Shown here one piece after another: positions 19,068 through 27,568 of a stretch of DNA of 64,000 nucleotides. The DNA comes from Rhodospirillum centenum SW (lineage in GTDB: Bacteria; Pseudomonadota; Alphaproteobacteria; Azospirillales; Azospirillaceae). The translations under genes were made by a program, and so were the position numbers. Each line of letters opens with the position of its first letter. The first letter of the stretch is position 1. Location: contig NC_011420.2 in the NCBI RefSeq assembly GCF_000016185.1, positions 2,128,501 to 2,192,500 of the forward strand, written 5' to 3'. The notes beneath the pieces were generated by a model. The model saw only the letters and a list, made by a program, of their open reading frames with translations. It had not been told where the DNA came from and made no database searches.

Positions 19068-20015
19068 TCAGCGGGCGAGGCGCGGCATCCGGAAGGGCAG
19101 CAGCACCTGCACCCAGGTACTGTCGAAGCGGTCCAGCGACAGGCTCTCGTGGATCGCGGTCACGTCCTGTCCCGCCATCCGGGTCGCCACCACCGAGCGC
19201 GCATAGAACGGCGCATCCACCAGGGTTTCCCTGACGGCCGCCGTGCCTCCCGATTCGCAGCGGACGCCGCGGTTGATCCGCCACCAGAAGCTTCCCGGCA
19301 GCGCCACGCGCGGCGGCACCGCGAACGACTCGACCTGGCCCGCCCGGTCGATCCGGATGGCGATGACCTTGCCGCTGCCGTCGCGCCGGCGCACGTCGTA
19401 GACGATGGCCGCTCCGTCTCGGCCCTGCGGTCCGACGGGGGCGCGACACCAGTCCCAGTCCGGGAAGTCCTGCGCCAGCGGCGCATCGCCCCAGTTGCAG
19501 TCGAAGTATCCGGCACCGCTCCAGCGCAGCGACGGGCGATCAAGCTCCACCTCGACGCGCGAGGCCGGAGCGACCGGCCACCAGCGATGGCGCCCCTCCG
19601 CGTCCAGTGTCTCCACATGGGAGGTCACGGCGGACGGGCGGACCCGGACCCGGCCGCGGACCCGGCCGGGCAGCGGCATGGTGGCCTCGTCGATCTCGAA
19701 GACCAGCCCCTCCCCGTCCCAGCGGACGGAGCTGGGGCCGATTCCCAGACCCTGCGACTCGGCGGTCAGGCTGGAGCGCCCGCGCTCGGTCATGCACCAG
19801 CGGTTGGCCCCCGGCCCGGAGAGCACGACGTTCAGGGAGCAGAAATTCTCCGGGTCGCCCTCGCCGCGGCGCCGCGCCCAGGCGTAGTAGGGCGAGAAGA
19901 CGCTGCCGATGAAGGCGATCAGGGTCAGGCCGTAACGGCCGTCGTCGCTGAGCGCATCGACATACCACCAGGCATAGCCGTCGCGCGGGACCTTGCGGTC
20001 GAACCCGAGTCTCAG
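19068..20015 (-). CDS. crtC: Hydroxyneurosporene synthase (carotenoid 1,2-hydratase)
   Basis: About 315 residues. Family marks are DGYAWWYVDALSDDGRYGLT, then FIGSVFSPYYAWAR and GYFDCNWGDAPLAQDFPDWDW. CrtC adds water across the 1,2 double bond of neurosporene/lycopene, the first step toward methoxylated spirilloxanthin-type carotenoids. The start is unusual. Upstream of the conserved region there is no in-frame ATG, GTG or TTG until 20312, deep inside crtD. A CTG at 20015 overlaps the crtD stop (CTGA), and I take that as the most likely start by coupling to crtD. Function is secure; the start is not. Confidence 0.88.
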   Translation of the reverse strand: MRLGFDRKVPRDGYAWWYVDALSDDGRYGLTLIAFIGSVFSPYYAWARRRGEGDPENFCSLNVVLSGPGANRWCMTERGRSSLTAESQGLGIGPSSVRWDGEGLVFEIDEATMPLPGRVRGRVRVRPSAVTSHVETLDAEGRHRWWPVAPASRVEVELDRPSLRWSGAGYFDCNWGDAPLAQDFPDWDWCRAPVGPQGRDGAAIVYDVRRRDGSGKVIAIRIDRAGQVESFAVPPRVALPGSFWWRINRGVRCESGGTAAVRETLVDAPFYARSVVATRMAGQDVTAIHESLSLDRFDSTWVQVLLPFRMPRLAR

Positions 20016-21514
20016 GCCCGCAGATCCCGCAGCAGGCTCTCCACCGCCATCCGGCCGGACAGGGCCGCCATCGGCACCCCCGGTCCCGGATGGGCGCTGC
20101 CCCCCGCCAGGTAGAAGCGTGGAATCCTGGTCCGCCCCGGCGGACGCTGGAACGACGCCTTCCAGCCGTGCGACGCCCGGCCGTACAGGGCTCCCCCCGT
20201 CGCCGGGAACATCCGGCCGAAGTCCGCCGGAGTCGTCACCACCGTGTCCGACCCGGTCCGGGTCACCGTCAGGCCGCAGCGTTCCAGCAGGCCGAAGGTC
20301 CTCTCCGTGCATCGTTCGATCTCCGCGGCATCGAAGGGGTTGGCGTCGCCGTCCGGCGGCGCGTTGACAAGGCAGAGCAGCCGCTCCCGGGTGCCGGGCG
20401 GCGGTGCTGCCGCGTCCAGGCCGGCGCCACGGTCCTGTGCACAGATATAGACAGTGGGCACACGGGGCAGGCGCCGGCGGACGAAGATGTCATCGAACTC
20501 GCCGGCATAGTCGTCGGAGAAGAAGACCGTGTGCCGCAGCAGCGGGAAGCCCGACGTCTCGGCCAGCATGGACCAGGTGACGGCGGAGAGCGACCGCTGC
20601 TCCCGCGCCACCGGCGCGACCGCCGGGGCGACACCGCTGCCCAGCAGCCCGTCCGCCACCGCGCCCACGTCGCCGTTGCAGATGACGGCATCGGCGTCCA
20701 GGCGCTCCCCGTCCGCCAGTTCGACTCCGCAGGCACGCCCGTCGCGCAGGAGCACCTGCCGGACCTCTGTCCCGTAGCGGAACGCCGCCCCGTGCGACCG
20801 GGCCAGCCCCTCCAGCGCCTGGGCGACCTTGTGCATGCCGCCCTGCACCAGCCAGACGCCCTCCTGTTCCACATGCGCGACCAGCATCAGGATCGCCGTC
20901 GCCTGGAACGGGGAGGACCCGCAGTAGGTTGAATAGCGGCCGAACAGCTGGCGCAGGCGGGGATCGCGGAAGTGGTCGCCGAGCGCGTTCCACAGCGTGG
21001 CAAAGGGTCGCGCCCGCAGCAGGTTCAGCATCCCGAACGGCCCGGCGGTGGTCGCCATGGTGCGCATGCCGGGGCTCGGGGCCCGCATGAAGGGGCGGTC
21101 CAGCGTGCGGAAGGTGCGGGCCGCGTCGCGGCAGAACCGGCGGTAGCCGTCGGCTTCCGCCGGGCCGGCGAAGGCGGCGATGGCATCCGCGGAGCGGTCG
21201 ATGTCGGCGAACAGATCCAGCCGCCCGCCCTCGACCCAGGCATGGCGGGCAAGGATTTCCGCGCGTTCCAGGGTGAGATGGTCGCCCAGCGAGGCCCCGG
21301 CCTCGGCGAAGATCTGCTCCAGCACCGGGAGCATGGTGAAGACCGTGGGGCCGGAGTCGATACGGGCATCGCCGATGGCGATCTGGCGCATCTTGCCGCC
21401 AGGGGCCGGCCCCTTCTCCAGTACGGTGACCTGGAGCCCACGGGCGGACAACAGGACCGCGGAAACGAGCCCTGCGACACCGCCGCCGATGACCGCGACA
21501 TGATAACGTGGCAC
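20012..21514 (-). CDS. crtD: Methoxyneurosporene/hydroxyneurosporene dehydrogenase
   Basis: A 500-residue CrtI-family desaturase that forms the 3,4 double bond in 1-hydroxy or 1-methoxy carotenoids. N-terminal AVIGGGVAGLVSAVLLSARG and EKGPAPGGKMRQIAIGDARID are the FAD-binding part; the end has FYLAGGSAHPGPGVPMAALSG. The conserved SSPFQATAILMLVAHVEQEGVW segment separates CrtD from CrtI. It is divergent from crtE across a PpsR-type operator array and overlaps crtC. Confidence 0.93.
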   Translation of the reverse strand: MPRYHVAVIGGGVAGLVSAVLLSARGLQVTVLEKGPAPGGKMRQIAIGDARIDSGPTVFTMLPVLEQIFAEAGASLGDHLTLERAEILARHAWVEGGRLDLFADIDRSADAIAAFAGPAEADGYRRFCRDAARTFRTLDRPFMRAPSPGMRTMATTAGPFGMLNLLRARPFATLWNALGDHFRDPRLRQLFGRYSTYCGSSPFQATAILMLVAHVEQEGVWLVQGGMHKVAQALEGLARSHGAAFRYGTEVRQVLLRDGRACGVELADGERLDADAVICNGDVGAVADGLLGSGVAPAVAPVAREQRSLSAVTWSMLAETSGFPLLRHTVFFSDDYAGEFDDIFVRRRLPRVPTVYICAQDRGAGLDAAAPPPGTRERLLCLVNAPPDGDANPFDAAEIERCTERTFGLLERCGLTVTRTGSDTVVTTPADFGRMFPATGGALYGRASHGWKASFQRPPGRTRIPRFYLAGGSAHPGPGVPMAALSGRMAVESLLRDLRA

Positions 21515-21560
21515 GTCCGGTCCACTCCCGTGGAATGTCGTTGCGTTAACGGCAAGGGAC

Positions 21561-21604
21561 TGTCAATATCACCTGACATACGGGCGTGACAACGCTTGTT
21601 TACA
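21561..21604. promoter_or_regulatory. PpsR/CrtJ operator array between crtD and crtE
   Basis: TGTCAATATCACCTGACA (21561-21578) is a perfect TGT-N12-ACA. It is followed, each after exactly 8 bases, by TGACA (21587) and TTACA (21600). The four pentamers start every 13 bases. This is consistent with one perfect palindrome and a second, degenerate one (TGA-N12-ACA) 8 bases away, the arrangement known for cooperative CrtJ binding. It lies between the divergent starts at 21514 and 21643. Confidence 0.8.
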
Positions 21605-21642
21605 CTAGGCGGTCACTGTCCGATACGGTCTGGAGGATCGGA

Positions 21643-22512
21643 ATGGACGTGATGGCACGCATCGAACTGGCGCTTGAATCGGCAATCAAGGGGACCGAGG
21701 TCTCGGGGACACCCCCGCGACTCGCCGAGGCGATGCGATATTCGGTCTTCCCGGGCGGGCACCGTCTGCGCCCCCGCCTGTGCGTGGCCGTCGCCCGCGC
21801 CTGCGGCGACGACGCCCCGGAACTGACCGACGCCGCCGCCGCCTCCATCGAGCTGCTGCACTGCGCCTCGCTGGTCCATGACGACCTGCCCTGCTTCGAC
21901 GATGCCAGCATCCGACGCTCCAAGCCGTCGGTCCACAAGGCGTTCGGGGAACCGCTCGCCGTTCTGGCGGGCGACGGACTGATCGTGCTCGCCTTCGATC
22001 TCCTGGCCCGCGCGGCCGCACAGCGCCCGGACCGGCTGATCCCCCTGATGGGGGTCGTCAGCCGCTCCGTCGGCGTGCCGTCCGGCATCATCGCCGGGCA
22101 GGCCTGGGAGTGCGAGCCGGAGGCCGACCTGTCCGAATATCACCGCGCCAAGACCGGCGCCCTGTTCGCCGGGGCGACGATGGCCGGCGCCGCCGCAGCG
22201 GGCGCCGATCCGACTCCGTGGCGCTTCCTGGGTGAGCGCCTGGGCGAAGCCTATCAGGTCGCCGACGATCTGCGCGACGTGGCCGCCGACCCGGAGGAGA
22301 TCGGCAAGCCGGTGGGGCGCGATGCCGCGCTGGGCCGCAGCAGCGCGGTGCGCGAGCTGGGCATCGCCGGCAGCCTGAAGCGCCTGGACGAGCTGGCCGA
22401 ATCCGCCATCGACTCCATCCCCGCCTGCCCCGGCCAGGCCGAACTGCAGGCCCTGATCCGGATGGAGTCCCGCCGCTTCCTGCCCAAGGATCTGGCGCGC
22501 GCCGCCGCCTGA
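21643..22512 (+). CDS. crtE: Geranylgeranyl diphosphate synthase
   Basis: A 289-residue trans-prenyltransferase that makes GGPP for phytoene and bacteriochlorophyll tails. The first Asp-rich motif is VHDDLPCFDDASIRR and the second YQVADDLRDV. The conserved FPGGHRLRPRLCVA is near the N-terminus. ATG 21643 is chosen because GGAGGA lies five bases upstream; longer in-frame starts would overlap the operator array. It is the first gene of the crtEF-bchCXYZ-puf superoperon. Confidence 0.95.
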   Translation: MDVMARIELALESAIKGTEVSGTPPRLAEAMRYSVFPGGHRLRPRLCVAVARACGDDAPELTDAAAASIELLHCASLVHDDLPCFDDASIRRSKPSVHKAFGEPLAVLAGDGLIVLAFDLLARAAAQRPDRLIPLMGVVSRSVGVPSGIIAGQAWECEPEADLSEYHRAKTGALFAGATMAGAAAAGADPTPWRFLGERLGEAYQVADDLRDVAADPEEIGKPVGRDAALGRSSAVRELGIAGSLKRLDELAESAIDSIPACPGQAELQALIRMESRRFLPKDLARAAA

Positions 22513-22590
22513 AAGGATGGCGGCTCCCCGCCCGCCGACCGGTAAGGCGCCCACGACGGCGCCCCGGTTCTGCGGGCGGGGTCTTCCCTG

Positions 22591-22618
22591 CCGCCCCCGT
22601 CCCTGGGACCGGGGGCGG
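22591..22618 (+). terminator. GC-rich hairpin between crtE and crtF
   Basis: CCGCCCCC/GGGGGCGG with an inner GTCC/GGAC pair, one bulged base and a CTG loop. There is no clear T tract. It may attenuate or stabilise the crtE end rather than terminate, since crtF follows 62 bases later. Confidence 0.35.
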
Positions 22619-22679
22619 ACTGATTTGCCGCAGACCGGCGCGGCGGCCGGAAGGCCCGCGCCGGCGGACGGAGAGACGA

Positions 22680-23858
22680 ATGGCATCAGCGGATCATCCC
22701 GCGGCGGATCACCCCGCGGACGCTCCCGGCACGGGGGCTGCCCTGCTGGACCGGCTGCTTTCGCTGCGCGACCGGCTGGTCGCCAGCCCGCGCTTCCGCC
22801 ACTGGGCGGCGCGCTTCCCCCTCACCCGCCCGGTCGCGCGGCGCCGTGCCCGGGCGCTGTTCGATCTCTGTGCCGGCTTCGTCTATTCGCAGGTGCTGCT
22901 GGCCTGCGTGCGGCTGAAGCTGTTCGACATCCTGGCCGAGGGGCCGCAGACGCCCGAGGCCCTGGCGCCCCGCCTGGACCTGCCGCTCGACTCGACGACG
23001 ACGCTGCTGCGCGCCGCCGCGGCGCTGCGGCTGGCCGAAGCGCGCAGCGGCGGCCGCTACGGGCTGGGCCCGCTGGGCGCCGCCATGCTGGGCAATGACG
23101 GGCTGGCCGCCATGGTGGAGCATCACGGCCTGCTGTATGCCGATCTGGCCGACCCGGTTGCCCTGCTGCGGGCCGGGCGGACCCGGACGGGACTCGGCGG
23201 TTTCTGGGCCTATGCGGCGGCCGAGCAGCCCGCCGGCCTGGAGCGCGGCACCGTCACCGCCTACACGGCGCTGATGGCCGCCTCGCAGCCGATGGTCGCG
23301 GCGGAGGTGCTGGGCGCCTATCCGGTGCGCCGGCACCGCTGCATCCTGGATATCGGCGGCGGCAACGGCACCTTCCTGATGCAGGTGGCGCAGCGTGCGC
23401 CGAACCTGCGGCTGATGCTGTTCGATCTGCCCGCCGTGGCCGAGCAGGCGCGCGAGCGCTTCGCCGCCGCCGGGCTGTCGGAGCGCGCGACCGCGGTCGG
23501 CGGCAGTTTCCGCAGCGATCCGCTGCCGACGGGCGCCGACCTCATCACCCTGGTCCGCATCGTCCACGACCATGACGATGCGACCGTGCTGGCGCTCTTC
23601 CGGGCCATCGCCGAGGCGCTGGGCCCCGACGGCACGCTGCTGATCGCCGAACCCATGTCCGGCACCGCCGGGGCCGAGCCCGTGGGCGACGCTTACTTCG
23701 GTCTGTACCTGATGGCCATGGGCAGCGGCCGGCCGCGCACGCCGGCCGAACTGGAGGCGCTGCTGCGCCAGGCCGGCTTCGGCCATGTCGAAATGGCTAG
23801 GACGAGCACCCCCTTGGTGGCGAGCGTCCTGGTCGCGCGTCTTGGTCGCACCGGCTGA
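22680..23858 (+). CDS. crtF: Hydroxyneurosporene O-methyltransferase
   Basis: A 392-residue SAM-dependent methyltransferase that methylates the 1-hydroxyl of carotenoids. The N-terminal dimerisation helices (FDLCAGFVYSQVLLACVRLK) are followed by the SAM-binding motif ILDIGGGNGTFLMQVA. VRIVHDHDDATVLALFRAI and GTLLIAEPMSGTAGAEPVGD complete the CrtF/O-methyltransferase pattern. GGAGAGAC precedes the start. It lies 167 bases after crtE, and the bchC promoter begins directly after its stop. Confidence 0.94.
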   Translation: MASADHPAADHPADAPGTGAALLDRLLSLRDRLVASPRFRHWAARFPLTRPVARRRARALFDLCAGFVYSQVLLACVRLKLFDILAEGPQTPEALAPRLDLPLDSTTTLLRAAAALRLAEARSGGRYGLGPLGAAMLGNDGLAAMVEHHGLLYADLADPVALLRAGRTRTGLGGFWAYAAAEQPAGLERGTVTAYTALMAASQPMVAAEVLGAYPVRRHRCILDIGGGNGTFLMQVAQRAPNLRLMLFDLPAVAEQARERFAAAGLSERATAVGGSFRSDPLPTGADLITLVRIVHDHDDATVLALFRAIAEALGPDGTLLIAEPMSGTAGAEPVGDAYFGLYLMAMGSGRPRTPAELEALLRQAGFGHVEMARTSTPLVASVLVARLGRTG

Positions 23859-23860
23859 GT

Positions 23861-23904
23861 AGTAAGCCTGCCTTGACATTGGAACCTGTCAAGCTAGACT
23901 GACA
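23861..23904 (+). promoter_or_regulatory. bchC promoter with two PpsR/CrtJ palindromes
   Basis: A -35 TTGACA (23873-23878) and -10 TAGACT (23895-23900) with 16-base spacing. The perfect operator TGTCAAGCTAGACTGACA (23887-23904) covers the -10. An upstream AGT-N12-ACA (23861-23878) covers the -35 and is 8 bases from it. This mirrors the two-palindrome layout known for bchC in Rhodobacter. The TGTCA/TGACA pentamers start at 23874, 23887 and 23900. Confidence 0.8.
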
Positions 23905-23948
23905 TTCATCAAATCGGACCCACCGTTTCGCGTGGTTGGCGGACCTTC

Positions 23949-24875
23949 ATGAACACCCTTGCGGTAGTGCTGGAAGAGCCTGAGCGCCTGTCGTTGCGCC
24001 AGCTCGAACTCGCACCCCAGACGGATGACGACGTGACTGTCGATATCCTCTGGAGCGGGATCAGCACGGGCACGGAAAGACTGCTCTGGCAAGGCCGGAT
24101 GCCCCCCTTCCCGGGGATGGGCTATCCGCTGGTGCCCGGGTACGAGTCCGTCGGCCGCGTCGTGTCGGCCGGCAGCGCCGCGGGGCGGCAGGTCGGGGAG
24201 ATGGTCTTCGTTCCCGGCGCCCGCTGCTATGGCGAGGTGCGGGGGCTGTTCGGCGGGGCGGCGTCCCGGGTCGTGGTGCCCGGTGCCCGCGTCATCCCGG
24301 TGGACGAGCGGCTGGGCGAACGGGCCGTGCTGCTGGCGCTGGCGGCAACCGCGTACCACGCGGTGGTGGGCGGCGGCCGGCCGGACCTGATCATCGGACA
24401 CGGTGTGCTCGGCCGGCTGCTGGCGCGGCTGGCGGTTGAGGCCGGCGGCGCGCCGGTGGTGTGGGAGACCAATCCCACCCGCCGCGGTGGCGCTGAGGGC
24501 TATGCCGTCGTCGATCCCGCCACGGACGAGCGCCGCGACTATCAGGCGATCTATGATGTCAGCGGGGATTCGAAGCTGCTGGACACCCTGGTCGGGCGCC
24601 TTGCCCGCGGCGGGGAGATCGTTCTCGCCGGGTTCTACAGCGAACCCCTCTCCTTCACCTTTCCCCCGGCCTTCATGCGCGAAGCGCGCTTCAGGGTCGC
24701 GGCGGAATGGCGTGACCCGGACCTGGTGGCGGTCAAAGACCTCATCGACTCCGGGAGGCTGTCTCTCGACGGCCTCATTACCCACAGGCAAGAAGCCAAG
24801 GACGCGGACGCTGCCTATCGGACGGCGTTCGGAGATCCGGCCTGCCTGAAAATGATCCTGGATTGGAGGGGTTAG
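23949..24875 (+). CDS. bchC: 3-hydroxyethyl bacteriochlorophyllide a dehydrogenase
   Basis: A 308-residue medium-chain dehydrogenase-like protein that oxidises the 3-(1-hydroxyethyl) group to the acetyl group of bacteriochlorophyllide a. Visible marks are WSGISTGTERLLWQGRMPPF and PLVPGYESVGRV near the N-terminus, LIIGHGVLGRLLARLAV as the Rossmann motif, and GEIVLAGFYSEPLSFTFP. It starts 44 bases after its operator-covered promoter. bchX begins 3 bases after its stop, and crtF precedes it in the same direction. Confidence 0.95.
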   Translation: MNTLAVVLEEPERLSLRQLELAPQTDDDVTVDILWSGISTGTERLLWQGRMPPFPGMGYPLVPGYESVGRVVSAGSAAGRQVGEMVFVPGARCYGEVRGLFGGAASRVVVPGARVIPVDERLGERAVLLALAATAYHAVVGGGRPDLIIGHGVLGRLLARLAVEAGGAPVVWETNPTRRGGAEGYAVVDPATDERRDYQAIYDVSGDSKLLDTLVGRLARGGEIVLAGFYSEPLSFTFPPAFMREARFRVAAEWRDPDLVAVKDLIDSGRLSLDGLITHRQEAKDADAAYRTAFGDPACLKMILDWRG

Positions 24876-24877
24876 TG

Positions 24878-25909
24878 ATGACTGCTGTGCTGCGCGCGAC
24901 GGAGACCGCGCCTGCCGCCAAGCCGGCGGTAGAGGCGCTGCGCGACCGCCTGCGGGCGGAGGCCGAGGTTGAGCCCGACCCGGTTCACACCGAGCCTGCG
25001 ACCAAGAAGACCCAGATCATCGCCATCTATGGCAAGGGCGGTATCGGCAAGAGCTTCACGCTCGCCAACCTGAGCTACATGATGGCGCAGCAGGGCAAGA
25101 AGGTCCTGCTCATCGGCTGCGACCCGAAGAGCGACACCACGTCGCTTTTGTTCGGGGGCAAGGCCTGTCCTACAATCATCGAAACGTCCACCCGCAAGAA
25201 GCTTGCGGGTGAACAGGTCGAAATCGGTGATGTGTGTTTCAAGCGGGATGGCGTCTTCGCCATGGAGCTGGGCGGGCCGGAAGTCGGCCGCGGCTGCGGC
25301 GGGCGGGGCATCATCCACGGCTTCGAGACGCTGGAGAAGCTGGGGTTCCATGACTGGGGGTTCGACTTCGTCCTTCTGGACTTCCTGGGTGACGTCGTGT
25401 GCGGCGGTTTCGGCCTGCCGATCGCCCGGGACATGTGCCAGAAGGTGATCGTCGTCGGATCGAACGACCTGCAGTCTCTCTACGTCGCCAACAACGTCTG
25501 CTCCGCTGTCGAGTATTTCCGCAAACTGGGTGGCAATGTGGGCGTCGCCGGTATGGTCATCAACAAGGATGACGGCACCGGCGAGGCTGCGGCCTTCGCC
25601 GAGGCGGCGGGCATTCCCGTCCTCGCCTCGATCCCGGCGAACGAGGATATCCGGCGCAAGAGCGCGAACTACGAGATCGTCGCAAGGCCTGGCGCCCAGT
25701 GGGGGCCGATGTTCGAGGAGCTGGCGCGAAACGTCGCGGATGCTCCGCCGCGTCGCCCCTCCCCTCTCTCCCAGGACGGGCTTCTCGGCCTGTTCAAGGG
25801 CGAGAGCGTGGGCCGCAATGTGGTTCTTGAGCCTGCGACGATGGAGGACATGTGCGGAAGCACCGCAGTTTCTAAGCCGTCGCTTGAAGTAATCTACGAC
25901 AACGTCTGA
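24878..25909 (+). CDS. bchX: Chlorophyllide a reductase iron protein
   Basis: A 343-residue NifH-like ATPase that donates electrons to BchYZ for reduction of ring B of chlorophyllide a. The P-loop is YGKGGIGKS (residues 51-59). The two [4Fe-4S] Cys lie in GRGCGGRG and [11 protein letters not shown] 40-residue N-terminal extension precedes the NifH fold, as in other BchX. ATG 24878 is picked because GGAGGG lies upstream; a TTG at 24863 is in frame but lacks a ribosome site. Confidence 0.96.
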   Translation: MTAVLRATETAPAAKPAVEALRDRLRAEAEVEPDPVHTEPATKKTQIIAIYGKGGIGKSFTLANLSYMMAQQGKKVLLIGCDPKSDTTSLLFGGKACPTIIETSTRKKLAGEQVEIGDVCFKRDGVFAMELGGPEVGRGCGGRGIIHGFETLEKLGFHDWGFDFVLLDFLGDVVCGGFGLPIARDMCQKVIVVGSNDLQSLYVANNVCSAVEYFRKLGGNVGVAGMVINKDDGTGEAAAFAEAAGIPVLASIPANEDIRRKSANYEIVARPGAQWGPMFEELARNVADAPPRRPSPLSQDGLLGLFKGESVGRNVVLEPATMEDMCGSTAVSKPSLEVIYDNV

Positions 25910-25939
25910 AGCCGCTGAGCAGAGACCGAGCAAGAGACC

Positions 25940-27568
25940 ATGGACAAGTACGACACGGATACGGCGAAAGCCGCCAGGACGACGACGGAGGTCGTGTACG
26001 ACCCCGTCGGCGCGGCGGCCCTGGCCGACCCTGTGCCGGCAGGGTCCTCGGCCGGCGGCTGCGCTCCCCAGACCGACGCTTCCGGCGACGGGCTCGGGTG
26101 CCACAACAAGATGGGAATGCGCGAGGCCGCTGCCAAGGCCGGCCTCGGCGATGTGATGCAGCGCTATGCGGAAGATTATCCGCAGGGCCCGCATGACCAG
26201 CCGCAGAGCATGTGCCCGGCCTTCGGGTCCCTGCGAGTCGGCCTGCGCATGCGCCGCACGGCGACGGTGCTGTCCGGTTCCGCCTGCTGCGTCTACGGCC
26301 TGACCTTCACGTCGCACTTCTACGGCGCCAAGCGCTCGGTGGGCTATGTGCCCTTCAGCTCCGAGACGCTGGTCACCGGCAAGCTGTTCGAGGACATCCG
26401 CGAGGCTGTCTACAAGCTGGCCGACCCGGAGAAGTATGACGCGGTGGTCATCACCAACCTCTGCGTCCCCACCGCCTCGGGCGTGCCGCTGCGGCTCCTG
26501 CCGAAGGAGATCAACGGCGTCCGCATCATCGGGATCGACGTGCCGGGCTTCGGCGTGCCGACCCATGCGGAGGCGAAGGACGTGCTGGCCGGTGCCATGC
26601 TGAACTATGCCCGGCTTGAGGCCGAGCAGGGTCCGGTGCAGGCGCCGCGCCAGGGCCGCAGCGAGCGGCCGACGGTCACCCTGGTCGGGGAGATGTTCCC
26701 CGCCGATCCGGTCGGCATCGGCATGATGCTGGAGCCGCTGGGTCTGGCCGCCGGTCCGGTCGTCCCGACCCGCGAGTGGCGTGAGCTGTATGCCGCGCTG
26801 GACTGCGCGGCTGTGGCGGCGATCCATCCCTTCTACACGGCCTCCTACCGGGAGTTCGAGGCGGCCGGCCGCGCCATCGTGGGCTCCGCCCCGGTGGGCC
26901 ATGACGGCACCGCCGCCTGGCTGGAGGCCATCGGCAAGGCCTGCAACGTCTCCGACGATCTGGTCGCCGCCGCGAAGAACCGGTTCCTGCCGGCGATCCG
27001 GGGTGCCCTGTCGAAGATGCCGATCAAGGGCCGCATCACGCTGTCGGGCTATGAGGGCTCGGAGCTGCTGGTCGCGCGCCTGCTGATCGAGAGCGGGGCC
27101 GAGGTGCCCTATGTCGGCACCGCCTGCCCGCGCACCCGCTGGTCCGAGGCGGACCGCGAGTGGCTGGCCGAGCGCGGGGTGCATGTGCAGTACCGCGCCT
27201 CGCTGGAGCAGGACATCGCCGCCATGAAGGAGGTCCGGCCGGACCTCGCCATCGGCACCACCCCGGTGGTGCAGAAGGCGAAGGAAATGGCGATCCCGGC
27301 CCTCTACTTCACGAACCTGATCTCCGCCCGCCCGCTGATGGGTCCGGCCGGAGCCGGGTCGCTGGCCCAGGTCATCAACGCAGCACTCGGGAACAAGGCC
27401 CGCTTCGATACGATGCGGGAGTTCTTCGAGGGTGTGGGCACCGGCTTCGCGGCCGGTGTCTGGGAGGACGTGCCGCACGACCGCCCCGAGTTCCGCAAGA
27501 AGAACCTTGCTCAGTTCGCCAAGGCGGCGAAGGAGAAGGCTTCGGTCGCGGAGGACGCGCCATGCTGA
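25940..27568 (+). CDS. bchY: Chlorophyllide a reductase subunit Y
   Basis: A 542-residue NifD-like subunit of the catalytic BchYZ heterotetramer. Cys ligands for the cluster are probably in [21 protein letters not shown] and [10 protein letters not shown]. The segment [22 protein letters not shown] is characteristic. A short Asp/Ala/Thr-rich N-terminus precedes the conserved [12 protein letters not shown]. The last 7 bases overlap the bchZ start. Confidence 0.95.
   Translation: MDKYDTDTAKAARTTTEVVYDPVGAAALADPVPAGSSAGGCAPQTDASGDGLGCHNKMGMREAAAKAGLGDVMQRYAEDYPQGPHDQPQSMCPAFGSLRVGLRMRRTATVLSGSACCVYGLTFTSHFYGAKRSVGYVPFSSETLVTGKLFEDIREAVYKLADPEKYDAVVITNLCVPTASGVPLRLLPKEINGVRIIGIDVPGFGVPTHAEAKDVLAGAMLNYARLEAEQGPVQAPRQGRSERPTVTLVGEMFPADPVGIGMMLEPLGLAAGPVVPTREWRELYAALDCAAVAAIHPFYTASYREFEAAGRAIVGSAPVGHDGTAAWLEAIGKACNVSDDLVAAAKNRFLPAIRGALSKMPIKGRITLSGYEGSELLVARLLIESGAEVPYVGTACPRTRWSEADREWLAERGVHVQYRASLEQDIAAMKEVRPDLAIGTTPVVQKAKEMAIPALYFTNLISARPLMGPAGAGSLAQVINAALGNKARFDTMREFFEGVGTGFAAGVWEDVPHDRPEFRKKNLAQFAKAAKEKASVAEDAPC

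Noticed and set aside
20015-20312. Extending crtC to the ATG at 20312
   Set aside because: The extra 99 residues overlap crtD fully, are Gly/Arg/Asp-rich and show no similarity to CrtC N-termini.
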